From: Anoplopoma fimbria
Lineage: Eukaryota > Chordata > Actinopteri > Perciformes > Anoplopomatidae
Length of the DNA stretch: 64,000 nucleotides
NCBI RefSeq assembly: GCF_027596085.1
Contig: NC_072469.1
Coordinates: 11,553,914 to 11,617,913 of the forward strand
Direction: 5' to 3'
Below, one piece after another: positions 24,557 through 34,700 of the stretch (within the stretch, counting starts at the first letter, position 1; each line of letters opens with the position of its first letter). A model generated the notes under the pieces. That model did not search any database. It was given only the letters and a program-made list of their open reading frames with translations, and was not told where the DNA came from. The position numbers and the translations under genes were made by a program.

Positions 24557-25214
24557 CGGGGCTAAATAAGGACTGCAACCCCTGCCTTAACTTCCGTTTT
24601 GTTCTGCTGCTTTTGTCAAAATGTAGGGCTTGCACACAGCAAATGAGTCGTATACGTGTGTTGAACATGCATGTGTTCCATTTGCATGTGTTGGCAAACA
24701 TGTTTAATCAGCTCAATATGTTGGCCCTAATGAGGATGTAATAGCGCTACTCAATATGCACATTGAGACTTGAGCTTATTGCTGCTTGCTATAGATTTAT
24801 AAAACCACTAATTAGTTAGTCAGAGATGAAAAGATGCCAGTTTAAATGAACAGTACTCAGCAGCGATATACAAATATACTAATCCACACAGCATTTTAAT
24901 TTTCACACAGGGAGCGTGAACATTTAAATACCTCAATCTATAATTCATTTTTTCCATCTGTAGTTTTTTTATTTTGTATCTGTCAAATTTGTCAGGGCGG
25001 TTTCTTGAATTCTTGGAAATTATGAATAATATCATATCAGTAATTTTTTTTTTTAATGATGAATATGCTTACAGTGTTCTGTCTCTTTACAGTTGAACTC
25101 TTACTAATTTGAAGTTACGAACAATTTACTTTACTTGAGAAAGTTATGGATTAATTTATTCAGTGGTTACAAAACACTTTGAATAGATGCTAAAATTGGA
25201 AAATCAACTTGAAG
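24557..25214. other. AT-rich stretch, no gene
   Basis: Small open frames only. No repeat was recognised before family B. Confidence 0.4.
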
Positions 25215-25440
25215 TACGTGACAATAAAATCAACTTTGACTTCTGGTTTCACACGGTCTCCTGGGTGAAAGATCAGTCTGTGTTTGACCATCCACCTTAT
25301 CTCTCACCCATCCTGTGTGGGTTTTTGCAGACTTTACACTTCTTGGATCATGATTACATGGATTAGATAGGAATTGATTTTGTAGGATATCTACAAATGA
25401 CAGTGTATTTATGTTTGTAGGAATTGCTACAAACGTTGTA
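25215..25440 (+). repeat. Family B dispersed repeat, 3' half
   Basis: Shares TTTGACTTCTGGTTTCACAC, a 'TTTGACCATCCACCT' block, GACTTTACACTTCTTGGATC, GGATATCTACAAATGACAG and TTTGTAGGAATTGCTACAAA with 5486-5716 and 28910-29110. Confidence 0.65.
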
Positions 25441-25454
25441 TGAGAAAACCCTAC

Positions 25455-25510
25455 ATATGGAGTGGGACTAATAAAGGATTATCTTATCTTAATTTATCTT
25501 ATATGGAGTG
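25455..25510 (+). mobile_element. 36-bp LINE-tail insertion with perfect 10-bp target duplication
   Basis: The insert at 25465-25500 (GGACTAATAAAGGATTATCT then TTATCTT repeats) is the last 36 bases of the LINE type found at 23693-24556. It is flanked on both sides by ATATGGAGTG (25455-25464 and 25501-25510). This is target-primed reverse transcription aborted almost at once, leaving only the 3' tail. The tail is in plus orientation. Confidence 0.85.
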
Positions 25511-26054
25511 CATTTTGGATTAATCAGAAAGGTGCAGTGTTCTTAGTCAAAGGAGTTAAGCCTCATGCCCCCTGCTATAATGAGCCTCAAGCCTGCCTGA
25601 TATTTGGATATTTATTCTAGCACTGACACTAAGGTTGTAGCTAGCTAACCCCCATAACTACAACCAGCTGCTGGTTAACAAGAGTCAGGAACTATGTTCT
25701 GTTGTTGGAAGATGTAGCATTTGTGACAAATTGTAGCTGAAAACTTCAGAGCAGCAGGTACAAATGACTTTCTTCCTATTATTGTCTTAACTTAACCTTT
25801 TTCATGTCTATTACTAGAGCGCTAATGGCATATAGACAGAATACATTCATCAACATTGGAAAAGGAAGCGTGGGGATTTAGTGCAGCAGACTTTAAGACG
25901 ACCACCGCCCATGGCCCACCAACCATGGAAGCTAAGCTAACCCAGCTCGGATGTAAGGCTACTGTCATGTAAAATATTACATTCATATGTATAAATGCAC
26001 ACATACAAATCTCAAACACAGTATATTTTGTCTATGCTTTCACATCACACCACA
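25511..26054. other. No gene seen
   Basis: Unremarkable non-coding sequence. Confidence 0.4.
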
Positions 26055-26490
26055 CTGTGCACATTGCGGTAAATGATTATAAGTTCTCTTAGAAGGTCAA
26101 ATACTCCGGACAGGGCATTCTAGTGCCTGGCCGTGCGATGGAATAGAACAGAGACACTTAAAGAAGAATGTGCCTTTACGACCAACTGACCACAGATAAC
26201 AAAGGCTCTTTTTATGACAAACTGACCAAGGCCCTCAGAAAGTCTAAAAGTCTAAACCAAGAGCCGCCTCTCTCATTTTTGGACCTATCATATTCAACTC
26301 ACAAAACCTATATAACATGATGCGCACTCTGTATAAGCGCCTTTTAGTTGCTGAACTTCTCAGTACTGCTAGGCCCGTGCACGTATAACTGCTGGGCGAT
26401 ATACTCCTGTTATCCTACAATAAATACCAATTTGTTTTAAGTTGAATCTGGTGTAGAAGTCTCTCTTGTTTTCCACTCAACACTACCCCA
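26055..26490 (+). mobile_element. Possible solo LTR of a retroelement
   Basis: A TATA box (CCTATATAA, about 26307) is followed about 110 bp later by AATAAA at 26419-26424, then a TTTGTTTTAAGTTGAATC stretch and a CTCAACA end. This promoter to poly-A spacing and pyrimidine-rich end are LTR-like. The 5' edge may be TGTGCACATTG near 26057. I could not find a convincing target-site duplication, so the boundaries are tentative. No coding sequence is attached. Confidence 0.35.
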
Positions 26491-26504
26491 CTACCCAGCC
26501 TACT

Positions 26505-26862
26505 CCTGGCTGTCTGATGTCAGGTCGCAGATAAATAAGATGGATGAATTAAGACTTCAGGTGAACCCAGCGACAGGATGTCAGTGACTGTTGACCCAAC
26601 ATCTTCACAGAGACCTGGATCCATCGTTCATTCTGGATCAAGCTGCACTTGATGGACTGACAGCAGGACAGAGAGCAGGACTCTAATGGGACCAGAGGAG
26701 CCGGACTCTGTGTTTACATCATCAACTCAAACACAGTCAAAGTTGATCGACAATGTTTTGTTCGTCATGTTTTTCTTGTGTTACAAAGGGGTTACAACAG
26801 TTTTTTGTTGTATATCTTTGTGTTGCATAATGACAATAAATGGACCTTGAATCCTTCAATAA
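26505..26862 (+). mobile_element. Internally deleted LINE: endonuclease piece joined to a 3' end
   Basis: The conceptual translation contains NKMDELRLQV, TETWIH and GAGLCVYIINSNTVKV. These match in order the N-terminal endonuclease domain of L2/Rex1-type LINEs (NKMDELR, TETWL, GGGLCVY), with stops and frameshifts. It jumps within about 50 bp to a LINE-like 3' end (GTTGCATAATGACAATAAAT, 26822-26841). Everything between, including the reverse transcriptase, is deleted. Confidence 0.6.
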
Positions 26863-27714
26863 TCTTTTTTTAAATAATTAAGTCTGCCAGCACATTACTT
26901 TCCATTGTTATCTTATGACATTTGGTTTTTACAATAAAAACTAAAATCCTTTTGTGAATATTTATACAATAGAGTTCTTAATGTCTCATAATCGCTCTCA
27001 TTCGATTCTTCATCTTTATAATTGTTGTCCTTTTTTCATTTCGTCCATAAAGGCACTTACTCTAAAATGCATTCCATTAATTACACATCATAACTATTGG
27101 GATGGGAGAGAAAGGGAGGTGGGATTTACACTTTTATCTTGTCAGAGGTGGGGTTTTTTGTTCACACATGCATGTGACCTTTCAAATGAGCAGAGATGCT
27201 TTTTAGCCTCTGTACTGTAAAAGTTCAGCCGTTCTGTGTCATCACGTCGGCTACAATTGCATTAGCTCACCTCTGAATTCACTGGTGTGTGTTTTACTGA
27301 TATATTACTGCTGAACCATGAGTTTAGCTGAACTTCATTGAAACCTGATTTGCATAAAAGCATTAGATTAGACAAGGTTAGAAGCATGCAGAGAAAAAAG
27401 GCACTGTCCACCTCATGTCCACAAAGAGTGGGCGAACATAGGAGCAGTGGTGTGTAAGGCAATAAGTTATGTTAGATTAGTAGTTTTGTAAAAATTGTTT
27501 GGTGAACTGTTAAACTGAAAATGTGAATTAATTTAATGAATGCTTATGAGGAAGTAAGTCTTAAAGTTTAGAAGCAGGCAGATGCCCCTTTGAGGCTGGA
27601 ATGTGCTGGAATGAGGCTCAAAAATAAAAAAAATATGTTGACAGAACAAAACACTGTTGACAGAACAAAACACTGATTATGAGCTTGGCTGGTTACATGA
27701 ATAAAGTGCCTTTT
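26863..27714. other. AT-rich stretch, one 19-bp duplication
   Basis: GTTGACAGAACAAAACACT occurs twice in tandem at 27637-27674. No gene is seen. The open frame 26954-27220 has no domain. Confidence 0.45.
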
Positions 27715-27845
27715 CAAAATAAACTTCCTATGTAGGTTATACTAGGTTTAGGTTAAGGCAACAAAACTACTGGGTCAGATTTAGGAGAATATGAGTTTGA
27801 AAGTTTGAAAACTGGTGTGATTAACGTGCATAAGTTAAGTAACAA
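27715..27845. repeat. Family C fragment (GGTTTAGGTTAAGGCAAC type)
   Basis: TTAGGTTAAGGCAACAAAAC is the reverse complement style of the GTTGCCTAAACCTAA repeat that recurs at 28275-28335, 28545-28570, 44880-45060 and 52230-52870. Confidence 0.45.
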
Positions 27846-28545
27846 AATTATGACGGTGTCCTAGTCGTCTTGCTCGTACGGTTCTACCTCTTGGACAAGT
27901 CGTGCTCCTTTTCATGGTCTGTGCTCGCTGGAACGCCACAGGACTGGTGAAAAGAAGGGGTGGGTGACGGTTGTGTTGCGCCTGACACCCTCTCATCTTC
28001 TGGGCTTGATGCAACTATATGTCCCGGTATTCCTCAATGATCGAGGTAATCTGAAGAGTAGGGTGTCGACCACTTGCCTATTTGAGCCTTGTGGGGTTGA
28101 GCTATGGGTATACCCAGTTCAGTTAGCTACCTGGGTTTTGTTGGGCACTCTTCTTGTCCGCTGTGGCTGCCTAGGTTATAGAGAAGTAGGTGGGCTGTGT
28201 GGACTAACCGGTAGTCGTCAGGATCAGTGTGGTTGGGTTAATGTTATGTCACGGCAGGTTGTGCATTCTTCATTCATCTCTTTTGGTTGTCTAAACCTAA
28301 CCACAACTTTTTACAACGTTAAAGGAGCTGTAATTAACATTGTGAACATTAAAATGGCAGCAAACAACAGGTTACAGCTGATGAAGCCGTCAAGTGTAGC
28401 AGCCACCTTCCTCTCAGCTCTCAGGCACTACACACTGTTAGCTCGGTCAACATTTTCCCTAGGGTTTGCACTGTTGAGAGACATGTTGAGAACCACTGAG
28501 AGGCAATCAAAATGCTCCCAACCTTGGGACTTGCACCTTTAAGTA
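27846..28545 (+). other. GC-richer island with a 192-codon open frame, not recognised
   Basis: The largest open frame in the window (27964-28542) starts in a segment whose composition is clearly richer in G and T than its neighbours (27846-28260). It then runs through a family C repeat piece near 28275-28335. The translation is Leu/Val/Cys-rich with no signal peptide, domain or repeat that I recognise. The segment 27846-28260 could be an LTR or another insertion, since TGACGGTG begins it near 27851. No target duplication was found. I do not call it a gene. Confidence 0.25.
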
Positions 28546-28569
28546 TTTGTGTTGCCTAAACCTAATCAG

Positions 28570-29110
28570 GCAAACATATCCACATACAACGGTTCGTATG
28601 ATAACCTATAAGAAGTTACTCCTCTTTTTTCCTACGAAGGCCTGCAACACGTCTCAATTTCCACTAGTAACACGCATATGGTCTATTTAAAATAAGCTTC
28701 CGTCTTCAGCAGGCAGCAACCTCCAATGCGTACGTATCTTAAAACATGCATTCTCTCTACTGACAAGCAGGGGGCAACTCCTTGGTTGTAAAAAGAAGAC
28801 CGATGTATGGATGTTTATGAGAAAATGTCCCTAGTTCTCAATTGATTTATTTCGTTTAAATAACTATGTTAGTCCCGTTAGTGAAGTAAGCAAGTAACAT
28901 GACAAAAATCTCAACACTGACTTCTCGTTTCACATGGTGAACAGCCATCTTCACTGGAAGATCGCTGTTTGTTGGACCAATCCCCGCCCGCCCAATGTGT
29001 GCTTTATCAGTCTCTGTACTCCCCCCTTGATGATTACTTGGATAACATACTTAATAAATGCGTGGGATATCTACGAATTAGGGCGCAATACTTTTTTGTA
29101 GGTATGCTGG
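28570..29110 (+). repeat. Family B dispersed repeat, interrupted by family A
   Basis: The 5' half (TTACTCCTC, CGAAGGCCTGCAAC, AAATAAGCTTCCGTCTTCA) stops near 28717. The 3' half resumes near 28878 with TTAGTGAAG, GACTTCTCGTTTCACATGG, GAAGATCGCTG, GGGATATCTACGAATTAGGG and TTTTTTGTAGG. The interruption is a 5' piece of family A, listed separately. The two halves are collinear with 5345-5716. Confidence 0.65.
28718..28868 (+). repeat. Family A 5' fragment nested in family B
   Basis: CTTAAAACATGCATTCTCTC, TACTGACAAGCAGGGGGCAA, GGTTGTAAAAAGAAGACC, and TATGAGAAAATG...TTGATTTATT match 42-165 of the first family A copy in the same order. Only the 5' third is present. Confidence 0.6.
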
Positions 29111-30423
29111 ATGAAACCAGCCTGAACCACAACACACAATGTCCTATTACTTTGCCATGTTATCTACACAACCACGTTGAAAACCTTCTAAAAATACTAC
29201 TCAAACCGCTGCCTGTCATCTAGGGGCTTATGTCCAAGCTGCAAAATATGACCAGTGGGGATAAGATCCCGTTGCATTTACAGTGCTTTAGTTTATATGA
29301 ATTGTAGGTCTGAGCCTAGTATACTCCCCTGTGTCCATGTATGTCATATTTCCAGCAGTTTTTCTCTGCTAATGTGGTTTGTGTAGGGTGCCCACAGAAC
29401 ACATACACACACGCACACAGTGTAGCCTGGGGGCCCATGATCCCCTGATGATCTGTGAGATATATATGGTCAGCGCGAAGTTTGCAAAGTGTTTTTCTAC
29501 CTCCAATAAGTTGTGAAGCAACAAGTTCAAACAAATCAGTGAAAAGGTGATTACTGCAGCGCCTCTTCTGCAGTGTTTTTTTTTATTGTGTGATTGCTGC
29601 TGCAAAACACAGTTCTGGAAAGACCTTGTTTGATTCTAAAGAAACATCAAGGGGTGATTATTTAAAATGATTAGACTTAATGTTATATAATGGGTTTTTA
29701 TTGGCGCTGCCAAACAAATTCAATTCTGGTTTTATCATACTGTACTCACATACAACAGCCAAATGCACACTCATGTTCCCACTAAATACATAACGCTGCC
29801 TGTCCTTCACAGCAGACAGGAAGAATGGTGTATTTGTTTGAACCTTTAGGAGATGTGTGAGAGTCTAACCTGCGGGTCTTCATAATGTGAAATGGCAGAT
29901 ATATAAATAGCCAAACAACCTCACAAATGCACAGAGAAATAAAAAAAGACAAACAGAGTGACAGGAAATCTGTTTTCTTATTCTAACTCAAGGCTGTTTC
30001 AAATCATTCAGAAAACCCAGCAAAGAAAATACAGAAAAGGACTTTCAGTGCCTCGGTCTTCTCAGGTTTGGATGTTATTCAAAACTGATTTTAATTTCAT
30101 GAAGTGAAATGAACTGAATGCTTGAGCACGAGATTCAACACTTAATTAATTGTAAGAGCTGTTGAGGAGCACTGTTTATCCTTGCACTTTAGTAATTTGA
30201 CATTATGTTTAACCTGTCTCTTGTATTGTCCCATTTTACTTTTACTCCAAGAAGTCCACTAGTGATACTGATGCTGACCTGATGTTATTTTTTGTACAAA
30301 TCAGCAAAATACACATATGTTCAAATTAAACAGCAAAGATTTCTTTGGAATGTTGTCCCAGCATGAACACATATACCTTTAACAAAAACAAAAAAGACAA
30401 AAACAATAATAAATAAATACAAT

Positions 30424-30426
<3 letters not shown>
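29111..30426. other. Non-coding stretch, no gene
   Basis: Unremarkable AT-rich sequence. Open frames at 29316-29605 (minus) have no domain. Confidence 0.4.

Positions 30427-30500
<74 letters not shown>
30427..30500. repeat. (AT)n microsatellite
   Basis: About 74 bp of uninterrupted AT dinucleotide. The Tyr-Ile run in the open frame over it is a translation artefact. Confidence 0.95.
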
Positions 30501-30505
<5 letters not shown>

Positions 30506-30560
30506 TCTCTATATACATAATGATAAAAGGAAAAAATAGAAAATATATGGGGTAGAAATT

Positions 30561-30609
30561 TGCAATAACTGAGAATGCTCAGTTATTGCAACTGAGAATG
30601 CTCAGTTAT
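30561..30609. repeat. Tandemly duplicated small hairpin
   Basis: 30561-30573 and 30578-30590 are exact 13-bp inverted arms (TGCAATAACTGAG / CTCAGTTATTGCA) around AATG. The stem core AACTGAGAATGCTCAGTTAT is then repeated at 30590-30609, 23 bp later. Too small for a transposon; probably a slippage product of a palindrome. Confidence 0.85.
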
Positions 30610-30687
30610 CTACTCCAAGACAGGTTAATGCTTGTCATTCATAACACTGGCCATTGAACACCTTAGATGAGTTTGTAGTATATTTTG

Positions 30688-30846
30688 TCAATGTGTCCTT
30701 GGGCAAGACACTTTACCCCAAATTGGTCCTGCAGGCTGTGCCAGCAGTGTATGAATGGGTGTGAATAGGTGAAGGATGACATGTAGTGTTACAGGGCTTT
30801 GAGTGCTTGGAAGACTAGAAAAGCGCTATACAGTTCATTTACCATA
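30688..30846 (+). mobile_element. SINE 3' half (V-SINE-like)
   Basis: The core ATGTGTCCTTGGGCAAGACA is followed by CAGTGTATGAATGGGTGTG, CAGGGCTTTGAGTGCTTGG and GACTAGAAAAGCGCTATACA, which is the typical V-SINE-like core and tail. No tRNA-related head with A and B boxes is visible upstream. Confidence 0.75.
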
Positions 30847-30888
30847 TAAAATGAAAAAGTGCATCGGTGACTAAGAAAACTGTGAAGT

Positions 30889-31398
30889 TGTCGCAATCTT
30901 GGTTTTGATTTAGTTTGTTTCCTGTTTTATATTGAAATTCCCTGCCTGGGGTAGTTTGACTTCCTGTCTTTGTGTTTTTCTGTGATCACCTGTGTAGTAT
31001 TGATCTCATCAGCTTTGCTCTGTTCCCTTGTGTTTCTCCCACCTATCAGCTTTCAGCCTGCCCTCATGTCTACCCACATGTCTCTTGTTGTCTGATTTGT
31101 TTCTTGTGTATTTATAGTCGTGTCTTTTGACTACTGTTGGTTGGTGTATCTGCTATGTTCCTGTTGATCTGCTACGTTCATATCCCTTGTGCACATGTCC
31201 GATTGACCTGATCCTGTTTTGTGTCTTTTTGCCCATTCTTGTTTCTTGGATGTTCCATTACTACTTTTGTTCTCACCTGGCATGTAACTTTTGATTTGGA
31301 CATTTCTTTATTAAAAATCTCTGTTTATGATCCTGTTGCTCCCTGTGTCTTTGTACATTTGGATCCATCCCCTGCTGCCTTATTGCTCCAGTGTGACA
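30889..31398 (+). mobile_element. Solo LTR with 5-bp target duplication
   Basis: A 510-bp segment begins TGTCGCAATC and ends GTGTGACA. It is flanked on both sides by GAAGT (30884-30888 and 31399-31403). Inside are a TATTTATAGTC TATA-like box near 31110, an ATTAAA poly-A signal near 31310, and a TTTGGATCCATCCCCTGCTG end typical of fish Gypsy LTRs. The internal region has been lost by LTR-LTR recombination. No second copy is in the window. Confidence 0.85.
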
Positions 31399-31965
31399 GA
31401 AGTATTTTGACTGCAACAACCAACAAGACAAAGGCTCAACCACCTGAGGAGAGCAGCTGTTTGATTCAGCAGGAAAATCTGAACCAAGCTAAAGTCACAA
31501 AGCATCAGATTGATCGACGGAGATCGCTCAGTGGAGGAGAAGGAAATGTGCTAAATGTGTCACTGTGGATTAGAGGACAGTGCTGGACCACTTTATTTGA
31601 CAGCACTGATCCAGCGTGTCTTCTTACTACAAGGCAAGCCAGAGACCACAAGGCAAGAAAACAGTGGACCAGCAGCAGCCCAGCACTGATCTGATTTAGT
31701 TTGGGAGGGTCAAAGTTTTAAACTTCATTTATCTCTCTTTTACTATTGTTGTGAAAAATCATTTCCAGCAACAACAGCACTAACTCATTGTTTGGTTTCC
31801 CTCTTTGATAGGGAGCATCACTGTTGACTGTGGTTGTTGTGGTGAACAGTGTGCTCTCTTGCAGCTGTAATACACACCTACCAGTGATGTCTACAGTAGT
31901 GCAGTACTGACCACACCCTGGAGTACAAGTTGACATCACAGCAGCAAGGTCAGAAGTTAAACCAG
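31399..31965. other. No gene; open frame shared with the solo LTR
   Basis: The 157-codon plus frame (31221-31694) begins inside the LTR and continues into flanking DNA. It has no domain and is not accepted. Confidence 0.4.
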
Positions 31966-32310
31966 GGGTCTGTACCATGAAGCAGGCTTTTGTGGTTAGG
32001 GAGGTAACTTCAGTTCCACGATGGAGGTTCAAATCTTAACGGGATAGATCGCCATGACGACTGATGCTGAACACCTAACCTGCTCCGGAGCAGGTTATGT
32101 TGGAAATAAGAGATTAACCTGTATAACCGCCTTCTGACCAATCAAAGCTTGGTTCCTGGAAAGACAATGAAGTTATGTAAACGCGCTCACCAAAATGAGA
32201 AACCTTGGGTTGATTTACCGAGGTGAGAACCAGCTTCGTGGGTTAGTTAATTCAGTGACTAAGAGATACCATGTGCATGTTGAACTCGCCTCGTGGTACA
32301 GCACCCAGGT
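31966..32310. mobile_element. MITE with GTACCATGAAGCAGG-type ends (Harbinger-like?)
   Basis: The left end GGGTCTGTACCATGAAGCAG and the right end CCTCGTGGTACAGCACCCAG are diverged inverted repeats. Between them is the characteristic palindrome AACCTGCTCCGGAGCAGGTT (32077-32096). The layout matches a common fish non-autonomous DNA transposon. Assignment to PIF/Harbinger is from memory, and target duplications were not resolved. Confidence 0.65.
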
Positions 32311-32470
32311 CAGCGAAAAACAAATATAGCATTTAACTACCAGCAGTGGGTTACAGCATGTTGGGGATCCTGTGCTGTTACCCTTCTCTGGGGAAAAAAT
32401 CCTTAGCTTGTATTCCTTTCAGCTCTTCAAACAGATACAGGGGTTGCAGAAAAAACAGCTTTGGTGGCTT

Positions 32471-32471
<1 letters not shown>
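32311..32471. other. No gene seen
   Basis: Short linker between the MITE and the ATT microsatellite. Confidence 0.4.

Positions 32472-32522
<51 letters not shown>
32472..32522. repeat. (ATT)n microsatellite
   Basis: About 51 bp of TTA trinucleotides, translated as poly-Ile in the overlapping open frame. Confidence 0.9.
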
Positions 32523-34439
32523 GCTTATATTACTAATTTATTATTATATAGCCATTTAATAATAGCCATTATTATGTCTGTTCCCTATTATACAAACATG
32601 CACACACCAACACACACACCCTAAGTTCTATTCTCCTGCACTCTTATAATTTAATTACCTACATTATGGTAACTGCTTCATATTATATGTCTGTATGTCT
32701 TTACGTCTTTCTTACATATTTATGTCACTATATGTATTTATTTTTGTCACATTGCTTCACCAATAAAAAATAAAAAAAGGTTGAAGTAGAGTCGTCTTTT
32801 TGGTGAAATATACTTACTACAAGAGACATTAAATCCACAACTTAGTTGCTGACTTTATCTATTTTCCATCTCTTCTCTGTTCGTCGCTGCATCCAAACAG
32901 TAGCTCCATATGTAAACAGAACAAATGCATAGTCATCCTTTTCCTCCCCCCCTGCCCTGTCTGCCCTCGCCTTTCCTCACCTATGTAAAATGTTAGGTGT
33001 GAGTTGCCAATCCCAGTTGACAGATGAGGGAAGAGCTAACCGTACTCACTTTCACACCCACCCCTCCCATCCGCCAGACCCCTCGGGTGACACGGCGAGG
33101 CACGCCATTAACACAGCCGTCAACGCAGAGATGAAGCAGCGTCTCTGTGCTGCTCAGCAGGGAGCAGGTGGTCACTTGCTCAGGTGAAAGGTGGTTCAGA
33201 GCATGGCCTGGTGCCTGACAGGTATTAGAGGCAGCATTAGAAGCCTGCAGGTGAAAAAGTGTAACTGAGCCAAGACACGACACAACACTGAACCCACAAA
33301 AACAAATGACCTCAACAGAAGGAATCCAGAAAATCCTGCAGTGCTGCAGCCCTGAGAGATTGACATAACTGCCGGCTTGTTTACTTTGTTCACTGTGTTT
33401 TTTGAGGAGTATTAAATTGGAGGAGTTGTTATTTCTTTGACCTTTAATTGACAACGCTATGACACAGACTGGCTGAAATGTAAGAAATCCTCTAGAGTTT
33501 GGAAATATTGATTGACAATGCGGTTGAAAGAATGTTGCTGTGAATAATGCTTGGTAATGAACAGAATATGCTGTAACACAAGGAATAACATTTATTTTCT
33601 CATCTTTTGACAGAAAACAATGGGATGTGCTTCGTCTTTGAAATGCAAAATAAATGCAGAAATGGTTCAAATTTGCCAACATGCTAAAACCTGTACCAGA
33701 ATGAGGCTGCTTCACTCACATCAATACATTGTAGATATTCTTTATAAGGTTAAGGATGTGCCATTTTAATTTGAAATCAATTGAATTAACAATGAATAAT
33801 TTAGAGGAAACATATTTTTTTTTCAGGTTTGTACTTTTATTTGGGGTTTTTACTCGAACATGTTCAGAGCTTCACCTGGAATGTATGCTCTGAAATTAAT
33901 TAAGTAGATACTGACAGGAGAAATGTATTTAGTCTGGGGGGACTAGACCCTTATCTAGTGTTATCAGTAGTAGAAATATATTTTGGTATTTCTAATGGGA
34001 ATCTGTAACAAATTCCTCTTTATCTTTCCACTGCAGGAAAGAGGACACAAGTCCAGGAAGAAGACTCCCGTTCAGGGACAATAAAGTCAGTATTGTACAT
34101 TTAATTGTTTAAAATTCAGCATATTTAATTTCTGTATTTAATACTTGGACTTATACTACTTCCTCTTTTACCTGAATATTTAGGTTGCTTCCAGTGCTTG
34201 AATTTTACTGATTATTGTCAAATTACTTGAAAACATTGTCACTTGAAATAAAAGGAGGTATTTGTATGTTCAGGAATGCCATGAAAGCAGTGTTGTTGTT
34301 TAAAAAACAAAAACATTTTAACAAAATGAAAATTACAAAGTTAAATTGGAATTAAAATTTCAAATGTTGAAATAAAAAATAAAAATACTTTTGGTGCCCA
34401 GAACTGTGTCTTCATTTCACAGTATGTAATTGTTCTACT
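32523..34439. other. Non-coding stretch, no gene accepted
   Basis: The 240-codon minus frame at 32993-33715 is the longest open frame here. It shows no domain, no repeat structure and ordinary composition, and I do not accept it as coding. No repeat was recognised. Confidence 0.35.
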
Positions 34440-34700
34440 GTTATTAATTTACAGTATTAAAATGAATGCAGTGATGCATGTTACAGTGGTCTAAGATTTG
34501 CTGTTTAAAAAAATACAGTAACCTGCTACTGTGATAAAAAGTACAGTACTCTAGTTACTACTGTAATAACAATGACAGTACTGTGATTATTACTGTAAAA
34601 ATAACTACAGTATTTTATAGGTACTGTGAATAATCTTACAGTAAGCATGCTGTGAAATGTATTACATCAAGTTACTTGCTAATTGCTGCAAGCCAGTTAC
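34440..34700. repeat. ACTGTA-rich degenerate repeat
   Basis: Many ACTGTA/TACAGT words in both orientations (for example GTACAGTACTCTAG, TTACTGTAAAAATAACTACA, ATCTTACAGTAAGCATGCTG) make this stretch self-complementary, as in fish fold-back MITEs. Ends are not defined. Confidence 0.5.

Noticed and set aside
30321..30518. Tyr-Ile-rich minus frame
   Set aside because: It is the (AT)n microsatellite.
32993..33715. 240-codon minus frame
   Set aside because: Length is unusual, but there is no domain, repeat-associated origin, splice support or biased composition; kept only as unproven.
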